Source: DATKEJ01 sp963768715 (GTDB lineage: Bacteria; Bacteroidota; Rhodothermia; Rhodothermales; DATKEJ01). From it: a stretch of DNA of 64,000 nt. How positions within the stretch are numbered: position 1 is the first letter of the stretch; each line of letters opens with the position of its first letter. A model generated the notes under the pieces. It did not search any database. It saw only the letters and a list, made by a program, of their open reading frames with translations, and was not told where the DNA came from. The translations under genes and the position numbers were made by a program. Shown one piece after another: positions 26,336-34,871 of the stretch. The stretch covers positions 248,001-312,000 of the forward strand of contig CAVYJC010000005.1 of the NCBI GenBank assembly GCA_963768715.1, in the 5' to 3' direction.

Positions 26336-26461
26336 GCCCGGCAGACATCTCAGCGCATGCTCGATGTTGTATTTCATCAGGGCGTAGCCTTCGCTCGTCA
26401 GACTGTCGTCTTTGATATCCTCTACATCGTTCACGACGGTGCCCAAGAGGGATACGGTCCT
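26336..26461 (-). pseudogene. Decayed fragment of a paralogue of the dockerin-like gene
   Basis: Read on the minus strand this segment encodes LLGTVVNDVEDIKDDSLTSE followed by GYALMKYNIEHAL, closely matching LLGTVLNHVEEIKDDSLTGE and GYALMKYNIEYAL in the gene at 22573-24615. The nucleotide match to about 23755-23880 is obvious by eye. No start, signal or downstream domain remains. It shows that this secreted cassette was once duplicated. Confidence 0.75.
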
Positions 26462-26528
26462 ACCAGTACTGACGTCCAACTCCGGGGTCTTTCGGATCAA
26501 CGACGGGGTTCTCGTCGATCCCGCGGGC

Positions 26529-26645
26529 GGACACGCCCCCCGCCTGCGCGGGGGCAGGCTCGGCGTGTCCCTACGTAATTCTCACAGCCTTGTATGTACT
26601 GATCGTCAATTCTTAATCCTTAATTATTAATTCTTAATTACTTAC
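26529..26645. repeat. GGACACGCC inverted repeat and TTAATTATTAATTC word array
   Basis: GGACACGCC (26529-26537) and GGCGTGTCC (26562-26570) flank an inner CCCCGCCTGCGCGGGG palindrome. From about 26606, CTTAATCCTTAATTATTAATTC-type words run up to the stop codon of the permease gene at 26646. The same GGACACGCC...GGCGTGTCC pair occurs at 29266. Confidence 0.6.
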
Positions 26646-29093
26646 TTACTCATACCTCAGGCTCACCACCGGATCCACCCCCGCCGCCTTCATCGACTGC
26701 GCTCCCACCGTCAGCCATGAAATCGCCAGCACCAACGCCCCGGCCGCCGCAAACGGCCACACGCCCGGCTGGGTGTGGTATGAGAACGTTTGCAGCCATT
26801 TCGTCACGGCCAGGTAGGCGACCGGCGCCGCCAGTAGAAACGCCAGCCCGACGAGCTTGACGGATTCGCTCGAAAGCAACAGCACGATCCGCCCGGCGGA
26901 AGCACCCATTACCTTACGGACGCCGATCTCCTTCGTGCGGCGCTCCGCTGAGAAGGAGGCCATCCCGAACAACCCTAGGCAAGCAACGAGAATTGCCAGG
27001 ATAGAGAACGTCGTGGCGACCTTGCCGAGCGTAGCCTCGGACTTGTACATCGCATCCAGCCTCGTATCCAGAAAGAAATACTCGAATGAGCGCGTCGGGA
27101 CGTACCGGTCCCACTGGTCCTCCAGAAACGCGAGCGTTCCCTCGACGTCGTTGGGTGCAATCCGAACCGCGAGATACCGGCCAAAAAATCCGAAAACGCC
27201 CGAATTGAAATAGCGCTCGATCACGAACGGCCCGATTTCCTGGCGCAGTGAGGCGTAGTGGAAGTCCTTAAGCACGCCGATTACCGTTCGGCTAGGCGCA
27301 CCGTTTGGGCCGCCACCGCCGCCAACGATATGACGGCCGACCGCTTCGGCCGGACTACCCCACCCGAGGTGCTGCACCATCGACTCGTTGATCATAATCG
27401 AATTGGCCGAATCGGCGGGGAAGTCCTCCGAATACTCGCGGCCCGCCGCCAAATCCATCCCGAATGTCTCGACGAAATCGTCGTGGACGAGTAGCCGAGG
27501 AAACTGCTGGGGATCGGTGAACCCCTCGGGCTGAAAATTGTCCGTCTGGTACTTGCTACCCGGAACGTCCTCAACGACCGTCACATCCAGAATGTTGGGG
27601 AACTGCTCCGCCTCCGACTTGAACGCCGCGAAATGCTGCGTGAACGGCGTCAATTGAATCGGCACGAGAATTACCTGCTCTTTATCGAAGCCCAGGTTCT
27701 TGTTTCGCATGTAGTCGAGCTGACGAAACGCGACGATCGTGCACGCAATCAGGATAATGGAGATGACGAACTGCATGGATACGAGAGCCTGCCGAAGCCA
27801 GACCGCCGCATTCGCTCTGCGAGACACAAATGTGCCCTTGAGTACCGTGGCGGGATTGAAAGCCGACAGGAAGAGCGCCGGATACATGCCGGAGAGCACG
27901 CCAACGACGAGTGGAACACCGAGCAGGATTCCCCAAATCACTGGATCGCCCGTCAGATCCAGACTCAATTGCTTTCCCGAAAAACCGTTGAGAAGAGGCA
28001 GCGCGGCGTAGATCAGCGGTATGGCTACGATCCCGCTCAGAATCGCCGACAACACCGACTCACCAAGAAACTGCCGGATCAACTGGAAGCGCAGTGCGCC
28101 GATCGATTTGCGTACGCCAACTTCCCTCGCTCGCTGTGCCGACCGCGCCGTCGAGAGGTTCATGAAGTTGATGCAGGCAATCAGCAGCACGAACATGGCG
28201 ATGACCGAAAAGATGTAGACATACGCTACGTCGCTGTTGGGGCCAATTTCGTAGTCGAGCCGTGAGTGCAGGTGGATATCGGTCAGCGGCTGCAGATACA
28301 TCGAGGTCGTTTCCTTGATCTGCTCCGGGTAGTATTGCGCGACCATGGCAGGGAAAACGGCCTCGACTTGCCTCGGCTGGACATTCTCCGCGAGCTTGAT
28401 GTAGGTCCAGCACGGATTCCAATACCAGTTCTGGTTCTGAAAATTCCCGTTGGGCGACTGGGCATTCAGCGTAGCCATCGAGATCAGAAAATCGAACTGG
28501 AAGTGCGAGTTTTCCGGGACGTCGGCCAGCACGCCGACGACCTCCAGGTCGAGAGAAACCTGTGCGTCAAGGCGCAGCGTTTTGCCTATCGGGTCGGCGT
28601 CCCCGAAGTATTTCTGCGCCATCGATTCCGTGACCAGAATCGTATTCGGATGCGCCAGCGCCGACGCCTGGTCACCACGGACCAGCTTGAAATCGAGCAC
28701 GTCGAACAGCGTCGAGTCCGAAAAGAAGAGACGACGCTCGGTAAACCGCAGAGGTTGTCCATTTTCAGGTTCGTACGTCAGCGAGACACTCGGAGCCTGG
28801 AAATTGAAGAAGCGGGCGGAGGCCTCGACGTAATCCGGATAATCGGCAACCAGCGTCTCCGCCATCGGAAACGGCACGCTCGACGACTCTTCGGCGCCCT
28901 CGATGAGCTCGGCGATTCGGTAGACGCGATCCGCGTCGGCATGATAACGGTCATACGAGAGCTCATCCCGAACGTAGAGCAGAATCAGAACGAAGCAGGC
29001 GATCCCAATCGCCAATCCGAGAACATTGATCGCAGAGTATCCCCGGTGCTTGAGAAGATTTCGGACGGCAATCTTGAGGTAGTTCTTGAGCAT
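26646..29093 (-). CDS. MacB/FtsX-like ABC transporter permease
   Basis: The 815-residue product has the Bacteroidota layout of two MacB_PCD/FtsX units. An N-terminal helix (NVLGLAIGIACFVLILLYV) precedes a large periplasmic domain (about 45-270), three helices follow, a second cytoplasm-proximal helix lies near 430 with a second periplasmic domain, and three final helices follow TKEIGVRKVMGASAGRIVLLL. The repeated GVRKSIGAL and GVRKVMGAS motifs are typical coupling segments. No ATP-binding subunit lies adjacent, so it probably uses one encoded elsewhere. The substrate is unknown. Confidence 0.88.
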   Translation of the reverse strand: MLKNYLKIAVRNLLKHRGYSAINVLGLAIGIACFVLILLYVRDELSYDRYHADADRVYRIAELIEGAEESSSVPFPMAETLVADYPDYVEASARFFNFQAPSVSLTYEPENGQPLRFTERRLFFSDSTLFDVLDFKLVRGDQASALAHPNTILVTESMAQKYFGDADPIGKTLRLDAQVSLDLEVVGVLADVPENSHFQFDFLISMATLNAQSPNGNFQNQNWYWNPCWTYIKLAENVQPRQVEAVFPAMVAQYYPEQIKETTSMYLQPLTDIHLHSRLDYEIGPNSDVAYVYIFSVIAMFVLLIACINFMNLSTARSAQRAREVGVRKSIGALRFQLIRQFLGESVLSAILSGIVAIPLIYAALPLLNGFSGKQLSLDLTGDPVIWGILLGVPLVVGVLSGMYPALFLSAFNPATVLKGTFVSRRANAAVWLRQALVSMQFVISIILIACTIVAFRQLDYMRNKNLGFDKEQVILVPIQLTPFTQHFAAFKSEAEQFPNILDVTVVEDVPGSKYQTDNFQPEGFTDPQQFPRLLVHDDFVETFGMDLAAGREYSEDFPADSANSIMINESMVQHLGWGSPAEAVGRHIVGGGGGPNGAPSRTVIGVLKDFHYASLRQEIGPFVIERYFNSGVFGFFGRYLAVRIAPNDVEGTLAFLEDQWDRYVPTRSFEYFFLDTRLDAMYKSEATLGKVATTFSILAILVACLGLFGMASFSAERRTKEIGVRKVMGASAGRIVLLLSSESVKLVGLAFLLAAPVAYLAVTKWLQTFSYHTQPGVWPFAAAGALVLAISWLTVGAQSMKAAGVDPVVSLRYE

Positions 29094-29455
29094 GGTCGTT
29101 CTTCCGGACGCGAGATTCGTGGCAGACTGCGCCGGATAGACGACCGGCGCAAGGTTGAGCGTACGGGAGAACCGCGGTCAGGGATGCGATAGGGCAACGT
29201 TTCGTACCCTGTCCGCAATTCAAAAATCAAAATTCAAAACGCAAAATGCGGGTATGGACCAGTAGGGACACGCCAACGGCGTGTCCGTAAAACAACCCGG
29301 CGTGAATTGTCGCCAACGGCGTGTCCATCAGACAACCACCGAATATTGTCGGCGGCCATGCCGTTGGCACGGCCCTACGGAATCCCATTCCATGTAGAAA
29401 ACGCAAAATGTGGCCTCACCGCCTCCAATCTGCGTTTTGCAATTTGAATTTTGAA
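29094..29455. repeat. Compound intergenic repeat element with inverted AATTCAAAA arms
   Basis: This 362-base gap has no gene. A left arm of AATTCAAAA/TCAAAATTC words (29217-29250) and a right arm of TTGCAATTTGAATTTTGAAT words (29435-29457) are reverse complements. Between them lie the perfect hairpin GGACACGCC-AAC-GGCGTGTCC (29266-29286), a second GCCAACGGCGTGTCC copy and a TGCCGTTGGCACGGCCCTAC relative. The right arm supplies the stop codon of the next gene. Confidence 0.65.
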
Positions 29456-30514
29456 TTACCCGCCGATTGCCTCAAGCCCAATATCCACCACATCGAGTTG
29501 CATCCGAATCGCATCGGTCGCCGGAAAATGCTCGAGGCCGTACCGCTCGATGAACCAGTCGATGGACTGGTTGGCGTTGGCGGTCCGTTGGGCGGCGGGG
29601 AGATGCCCCTTCAGCTTCAGATATGTCTTTGGATCTCCTTTCGGTTCGTTGGCGGGCAGCTTCTTGATCACGAAGAGGGGCAGTTCGGTTACCAGACAAA
29701 GCGGATCTCCGCCGAGGGAGCGAACGAACTCCATCGAGCTGTCCTTGAACAGCTTTGCGGTGGTCATCTCGCGCCGCTTCTCGAAGTACTCGCGCATTGC
29801 TTTTCCTTCCGGCGTCGTGGTGAATCCCGGCCCGATGTAGTCGAAGCCTTTCTCGCCGCCCCGATCGTGGTCATGGAGACGAAGTCCGTTCTCACTCGCA
29901 AGGCTCGTGAATGCCTCTTGGACGGGACCACTGCGATCGACCCAGTTCCTTTCGATCAGAAGGAGTGCGCCATCCGAGAATCCCATTCCATGCAAACTCA
30001 TGTGAAGATCGAACGGCCCATGTTCGCGGAGAAATCCGGCTACCGCTTCATTCTCATAGCGCATGTCGGGATAGCCAAACTCTATGTCTCGTCCCGGAAG
30101 TTCGCGAACGGCCTGCTTCAGATAGGCCTCGATCGACGGCCACCGCTTTACCCACGCCGCATTCTCGGCCTCGCCGTCGGGATTGACGTGTGCCACGACG
30201 GCGAACGTGAACCGAGACAGATATCCCGCCATCGTTTCGGGCGATGTGATCGCGGTTCGAATGAACGTGCGCAGGGTTTCGGGGCCCACGGGTTCATCTG
30301 CGTGTGACCCGGCGATCAAACTGACCTTCTTCGGACCCGACCCGACGAGATATCCAAGAATCGGATGGCCGCTTTCGGCGACTCCGATTTCGCGGCACGT
30401 TACCGGCGCCCCTCGCGTTGCCGAAAGGCGTGATGATACTTCTTGCTGAAAGGCTGCCTCATTGCCGAAGTGGACGAAGGGTCCAGGATCGGCTGCCTTA
30501 GCGAGAACACTCAC
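29456..30514 (-). CDS. M14-type zinc carboxypeptidase-like protein
   Basis: The 352-residue product shows the M14 zinc-site pattern: SLIAGSHADEPVGPETL supplies HxxE and LHMSLHGMGF the third His, with LVTELPLFV a candidate for the general-base Glu. No signal peptide is evident. M14 enzymes hydrolyse C-terminal or amide bonds of peptides and related substrates. GTG 30514 overlaps the TGA of the T9SS plug gene. It closes a four-gene minus-strand operon. Confidence 0.75.
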   Translation of the reverse strand: MSVLAKAADPGPFVHFGNEAAFQQEVSSRLSATRGAPVTCREIGVAESGHPILGYLVGSGPKKVSLIAGSHADEPVGPETLRTFIRTAITSPETMAGYLSRFTFAVVAHVNPDGEAENAAWVKRWPSIEAYLKQAVRELPGRDIEFGYPDMRYENEAVAGFLREHGPFDLHMSLHGMGFSDGALLLIERNWVDRSGPVQEAFTSLASENGLRLHDHDRGGEKGFDYIGPGFTTTPEGKAMREYFEKRREMTTAKLFKDSSMEFVRSLGGDPLCLVTELPLFVIKKLPANEPKGDPKTYLKLKGHLPAAQRTANANQSIDWFIERYGLEHFPATDAIRMQLDVVDIGLEAIGG

Positions 30515-31828
30515 GGTGCAATCTTACTCCTCACGGCGATCAATCGATCGACGTGTATTACAGGATCGAAGTAATACAAAAGCGCCGTATAACTCGACTC
30601 AGGAGCGAATGCTCCCTGACTGGGCGGTCTAGGCCCCGAAATGTGGTACTGGTACGCATGCACGCCCTGCTTGATCAGGATCGCGCCCTCGTACATTCCG
30701 TCTGCCTCGTTCCACACCAGGCGGTTCGCCGCGTCGAGCACCCAGCGGTTAAAGCTACCGGTTACGATCACGTCACCGGCAGCATGCTCGCTACGATAAG
30801 GAATGTAACGGAACGTTGCATGCACATATTCAGCCTCCGTGTCGGGATTTCCCACATCCCTCACACTTCCCGATACTGACGACTGGCCGTTCTGGAAAGA
30901 GACCTCGTTTCCACCGAGATCGGCCTGATCTGGAACAAGGATCACTTCGTAGGGCGAAGATTCGAAGATCACCTCATCGATATCATCGCCTCTCCTCAAC
31001 TCACTCAAGTCCACGACGTGCAAATCCGGCTCGGGCTCGAAGGAGTCTTCCAACTCGAGCGAGAACGATGCGTACGGAGCATCGAACAGAGAAGGGCGCG
31101 CACTGCAGCGCGATAAATCGAAACGTGTGTTCTTCACGAAGCATGCGCCCCAGTCGAACAGGTCCCGAGACGGGTCTGTGCCCGGATCGATGTAGACGAT
31201 TGGCTGGCTCCAGAGGCCCACTTGACCGGGAATCAGGAACTGCACGCAACTGGTATTCGATATCGGCCCCTTCCTCACTGATCAAAAAGGGAAGTTCGAC
31301 GAGTACGTCACCGTTACTCGAAGGATCGGAAACCGTCAGTACGTAATTCCCGCTGCGCCTGAATTGGATGCTCGCATTGGGGAATTCGTACGAATAGTGT
31401 ACGTAGCGTGAGCGCGAAGCGATCGATCGACGGTAGTTCAGAATCTGGTCCTGGAATTGTCCCACCATGTACTCGGTCGAATGCAGGTAGTCTTCCTCCC
31501 AGCGACGATTGAAATGCTTGAATTCGATGCTCAACGGTTTGCTCTCACCGTCGAGAAGATCGAATTCCAGGCTGAGGACTTGGTCTGTGCCGGCCGCGAT
31601 TATCGGAAGGGAGGTCTCGTTGGGATACCTGTAGAGTTGAACCGTGGCGATTCCGGGCGCCGGCGGCGCCAGCGTCAGGTCGACGTATGCCGGATCACCC
31701 ATGGCGCGCGGCGCTCTGGGCAGACCGCTGCTGTCCGTGTTGGCCGTCGAAGCGCAGCCCGCGCCGGCCAATCCGATCGAAACGAGCGCGACGAACAAAA
31801 ACAGCCGCCGTGTCTTCCTGTCTGTCAT
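30511..31828 (-). CDS. Type IX secretion plug protein (DUF5103-like), one frameshift
   Basis: The ATG at 31828 overlaps the upstream stop (ATGA) and opens a lipoprotein signal (FVALVSIGLAGAGC). The first frame gives an Ig-like plug domain (LYRYPNETSLPIIAAGTDQVL to EEGADIEYQ). The frame breaks near 31225-31260 and continues with a second domain (VHATFRYIPYRSEHAAGDVIVTGSFNRW to YDPVIHVDRL-type C-terminus), about 438 residues when repaired. The layout fits the T9SS plug family that seals the SprA translocon in the outer membrane. It matches the T9SS cargo genes at 21901 and 57832. Confidence 0.7.
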
Positions 31829-33978
31829 GATTCCCCTTTTCGGCGCGCCCATTCGATGCGTACACCGAAATCTTCGAGCCGGGCAATTTCGTATGGATCC
31901 TGTTCGAGCCGGGCAACTTGTACAGCCATTTGGCGAAATCGCTCCGCTTCATCGAAATCTCCCGTTCGATAGGCAAACAGGGCCGCCCACGCCGGCCAGC
32001 GAGAACCCGCGAGATTCGCAGCCTCCGTTTCAGACGTTGAGGCGAGTACGCGCTGCGCCGTCGCATAGTCGAAGTCCAGTGCCGCCATCAGTGCGCCCAC
32101 GATGCGAGCAGCGGCATCGTCGGACGAGGCCAGTTTCCCAATCGCACCCTCGCGACCGCCGGCTCGGTTCGCGGCGGCTATCAGATCCGGCTGGGATGCC
32201 AGTAGAGGGCGCAGCCTGAGAATCGCCAGCGTTGTCCGCGAAAAGGGTGACTGCCACCTCGCCGCTCGATCGTACCACGTAACGGCTTCAACCGAACGGC
32301 CGTCCATCGCAAGCGCGTCACCCATCGGCAATCCGAGATAGGCGGCGGCCGTGCTGTCGGCAGAAAGTACCGGATTCAACCGGTAGGCAACAGGCTGCCC
32401 CACCCCACGCTGCAACTCCAATTGAGCCCAGATCGCGAGCGCCGGCGAAAAATCCGGATAGAGCCTCAATACATCTTCGATCGCCACTCGCGCGCTGGTC
32501 GTGTCGCGAAATTGCATATCGTCCAGAGCATCCCAGTAGCGACGCACGGCTTCCGGCGTGTCATGGGGACATCGCCGTTCGAAAATCGAGAGCACCGAAA
32601 ATCTGCTGGCAGCCAGATCAGCGACGGCGGGCGGCAGCTCACGCCCGATGAGAGACGCTTCCCATCCTTGTGCAAGCTCCGTCAAATGAACTCCGTAGGC
32701 TGACTCAAATGAAGCCATTCCATACACTTGCAGGAAAGGCTTCGGACCATATTTGTCGAGCAGATACCTGACAAACGAACCCATCGTCGTATACGACACG
32801 GCCCCCCTGTCCGTCCAAAAACCGAATGGCGTGAGGCTTGCCACGACCCTCGACGCCAGGGTCTGCCCCCCGTACAGGCTGTCGAATTCCGGCGAGTTGC
32901 GGATCGCGGCCACCTGATCGGTGGCATCGGGCAGTCCGATTGGCGGCTCCATGGCCACCGCAAATCCTTCGACAAGGCCGACCCGGAGCGATGCGTGCAG
33001 GATTGGAAGCCCCATGCTGCGGCTGAAGACATGAGCGAGCTCGTGCACGAAGGTGCGATCGTACGAGTCGTAGAGCACGTGTACCTGTGGCCGCCCGAGC
33101 CACACGGGCGCAATGTCTGTGTAACCGGCGCCTGTCAGCTGCGCGCGAATCCGAGCCGTAGGATAAATGAAGGACAGGATCGGTCCGTCGACGCCAAAGC
33201 CCAGCTCTTTCGCCATCTGCGCGTATCGAAATTCATGGTCAGCTGCGATGCGCTCAACCTCGGGTTCCGGCAGAACTCGTGCGTCATAGACAATCTCGAA
33301 GTGATCGGTCCGGATCGAGCTGCCCAGCCCGTCGGCAATCGTGCCGTACGTCGTGTTGATGCCCAGTTGGGGACCGAACACGTAGGCCGCACCGAGAATC
33401 GCGACGAGCACATAGAGCCCTGCGTCGGCAAAACGCTGCTTCTCGGGATGTCGAAGTCGAAATCCGATTAACACAAGGATCCCTGACCAGAGGAGGGTCA
33501 TGGCACGAAAGACGAAAAGTCCCGGCCGGACGGTCTGGTCCAGATCGTAAATGGGTCCGAGCACGCCTCCGAATACGTGGTTATACACGTAGAATTGGGG
33601 ATGGAGACCAAGATCCCACGCCAGTGTGCTCAGCAGCAGCAGGAAACCAAGAACAAAGAACCGCGGAACGGCCTTGGTCGGCTTCCGGGCGGTGAGCGCG
33701 TAGGCGACGGCGACAGCCAGCACGACGCTTATCACGGGGAAAAGGACGAAATACATCAGTCCCGCAAGAGGGTCGCAGCCTGGACCAATCAGCCGCGCCA
33801 GCTCGTAGAGCCCGAGCGGTGCGAGCAGGTAGAGGATTTCAAACTGTGTGGTCGACCTCAGGTCGTCTCCGCTCTGAAACCGGCGAATCGCATCGAAACC
33901 TCCCAAAAAGAAGGCGGCGATGGCAAGGATGGCACAACTCTCGGACTGCAGCACGTCGACCAGTGGGACCCCAAGCAT
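31825..33978 (-). CDS. Multi-pass membrane protein with HELAH metallopeptidase domain
   Basis: The product, at least 717 residues, starts with about six to eight hydrophobic helices (to about residue 250) and continues with a peptidase-MA-like domain containing the zinc motif HELAHVFSR (about residue 315). A helical TPR-like C-terminal part with several degenerate repeats follows. The active site probably lies outside the cytoplasm. The ATG at 33978 falls inside a hydrophobic helix that begins upstream (WFVVGGYAALTLG). A CTG at 34059 overlapping the upstream TGA is a candidate true start. Substrate unknown. Confidence 0.7.
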   Translation of the reverse strand: MLGVPLVDVLQSESCAILAIAAFFLGGFDAIRRFQSGDDLRSTTQFEILYLLAPLGLYELARLIGPGCDPLAGLMYFVLFPVISVVLAVAVAYALTARKPTKAVPRFFVLGFLLLLSTLAWDLGLHPQFYVYNHVFGGVLGPIYDLDQTVRPGLFVFRAMTLLWSGILVLIGFRLRHPEKQRFADAGLYVLVAILGAAYVFGPQLGINTTYGTIADGLGSSIRTDHFEIVYDARVLPEPEVERIAADHEFRYAQMAKELGFGVDGPILSFIYPTARIRAQLTGAGYTDIAPVWLGRPQVHVLYDSYDRTFVHELAHVFSRSMGLPILHASLRVGLVEGFAVAMEPPIGLPDATDQVAAIRNSPEFDSLYGGQTLASRVVASLTPFGFWTDRGAVSYTTMGSFVRYLLDKYGPKPFLQVYGMASFESAYGVHLTELAQGWEASLIGRELPPAVADLAASRFSVLSIFERRCPHDTPEAVRRYWDALDDMQFRDTTSARVAIEDVLRLYPDFSPALAIWAQLELQRGVGQPVAYRLNPVLSADSTAAAYLGLPMGDALAMDGRSVEAVTWYDRAARWQSPFSRTTLAILRLRPLLASQPDLIAAANRAGGREGAIGKLASSDDAAARIVGALMAALDFDYATAQRVLASTSETEAANLAGSRWPAWAALFAYRTGDFDEAERFRQMAVQVARLEQDPYEIARLEDFGVRIEWARRKGES

Positions 33979-34055
33979 TCCGAGCGTGAGGGCAGCATAG
34001 CCTCCAACGACAAACCACGGCGATCTCGTACCTGTAATCCCGATGGCTGCCCCCG

Positions 34056-34784
34056 TCAGATGATTCGTGTGCCGGAAACGGTCCCGTCGGGCGCAAGGCC
34101 CGCCGAATTCGTAACCACGACCGTCGTCGCCTTTCCTGTCCGGAAACCCGTGCGAAGCGGGAACGGCAGCTCCTCGAAGGCCGAAAGTTCATCTGCGGCA
34201 ATCGTCTCGAGCCGCGCCCCGTCTCCGCCCAGAAGGCCGGACTTGCGATTCGTCGTGAAGTAGACGAGGGTCACAGACCAACCCTTCGCCAACGTTCCAA
34301 CAATCGCATCGATCACCAGAGACTCGTCAGTGGGAAGGACCACGGTGTCGTCACCCAGTGCGAGGAGTGAGACGACCGGCACGCCGCCGAGATGGATGGT
34401 TCGCTCGAGCCACTCCGTGCTGCCGGTTTCAATCGAGGCGTCAGATCCCACGCGCAGGAGCCCCCGGTCGCAGCCCTGTATCGAAACCGCGGCAACGCCT
34501 TCGTCGATCAGTCGTCTTGTGATGGACTGGTTCGTGAGACGGATGGCACGTTCGACAAGCTCGTTGACCTCGTCCGGATCGCCCTCGTGATCCGCATACG
34601 CTTCGCGCACGCGTTCGACAGCGTCATGGGACGCGTGAACGATCAACGCCCGGAAGTCTTTCTTGGCAGCTGCGGCGATTCTTCGCGCCACGTCGGCAAC
34701 GAAAAGGGGATCCTCGACGTTGAATCGATCGAAGAACAGAACGGTAACGGGAGACGATTTTTCGGTGTCCGTGGGGTTTAGCAT
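34056..34784 (-). CDS. Amino-acid-kinase-fold-like protein, function unclear
   Basis: About 242 residues from ATG 34784 (GTG 34796 is also possible). The order of segments (RALIVHAS, LTNQSITRRLIDEGVAAVSIQGCDRGLL, HLGGVPVVSLLALGDDTVVLPTDESLVIDAIVGTL, WSVTLVYFTTNRKSGLLGG, ATTVVVTNSAGLAPDGTVSGTRI) follows that of acetylglutamate/aspartate kinase-like folds. The glycine-rich ATP loop is not convincing, so it may be divergent or inactive. It is the first gene of a minus-strand operon that includes the T9SS plug gene. Confidence 0.45.
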   Translation of the reverse strand: MLNPTDTEKSSPVTVLFFDRFNVEDPLFVADVARRIAAAAKKDFRALIVHASHDAVERVREAYADHEGDPDEVNELVERAIRLTNQSITRRLIDEGVAAVSIQGCDRGLLRVGSDASIETGSTEWLERTIHLGGVPVVSLLALGDDTVVLPTDESLVIDAIVGTLAKGWSVTLVYFTTNRKSGLLGGDGARLETIAADELSAFEELPFPLRTGFRTGKATTVVVTNSAGLAPDGTVSGTRII

Positions 34785-34788
34785 CGGG

Positions 34789-34797
34789 TTATCCACA
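34789..34797 (+). promoter_or_regulatory. DnaA-box consensus upstream of dnaE
   Basis: TTATCCACA matches the E. coli high-affinity DnaA box exactly. It lies in the divergent region between the kinase-like gene and dnaE, 75 bases before the dnaE start. It is a single copy, so regulation rather than an origin is suggested. Confidence 0.4.
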
Positions 34798-34871
34798 ATG
34801 TGTAGCGAACGAGTCGCGGCGTTCGTTTCTTACGACATGGTCGAAAGGATGGATTGTAGGGGGCTCTTCTG

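Noticed and set aside
34789..34797. DnaA box considered as a replication origin
   Set aside because: It is a single box with no AT-rich unwinding stretch, no dnaA or dnaN nearby.
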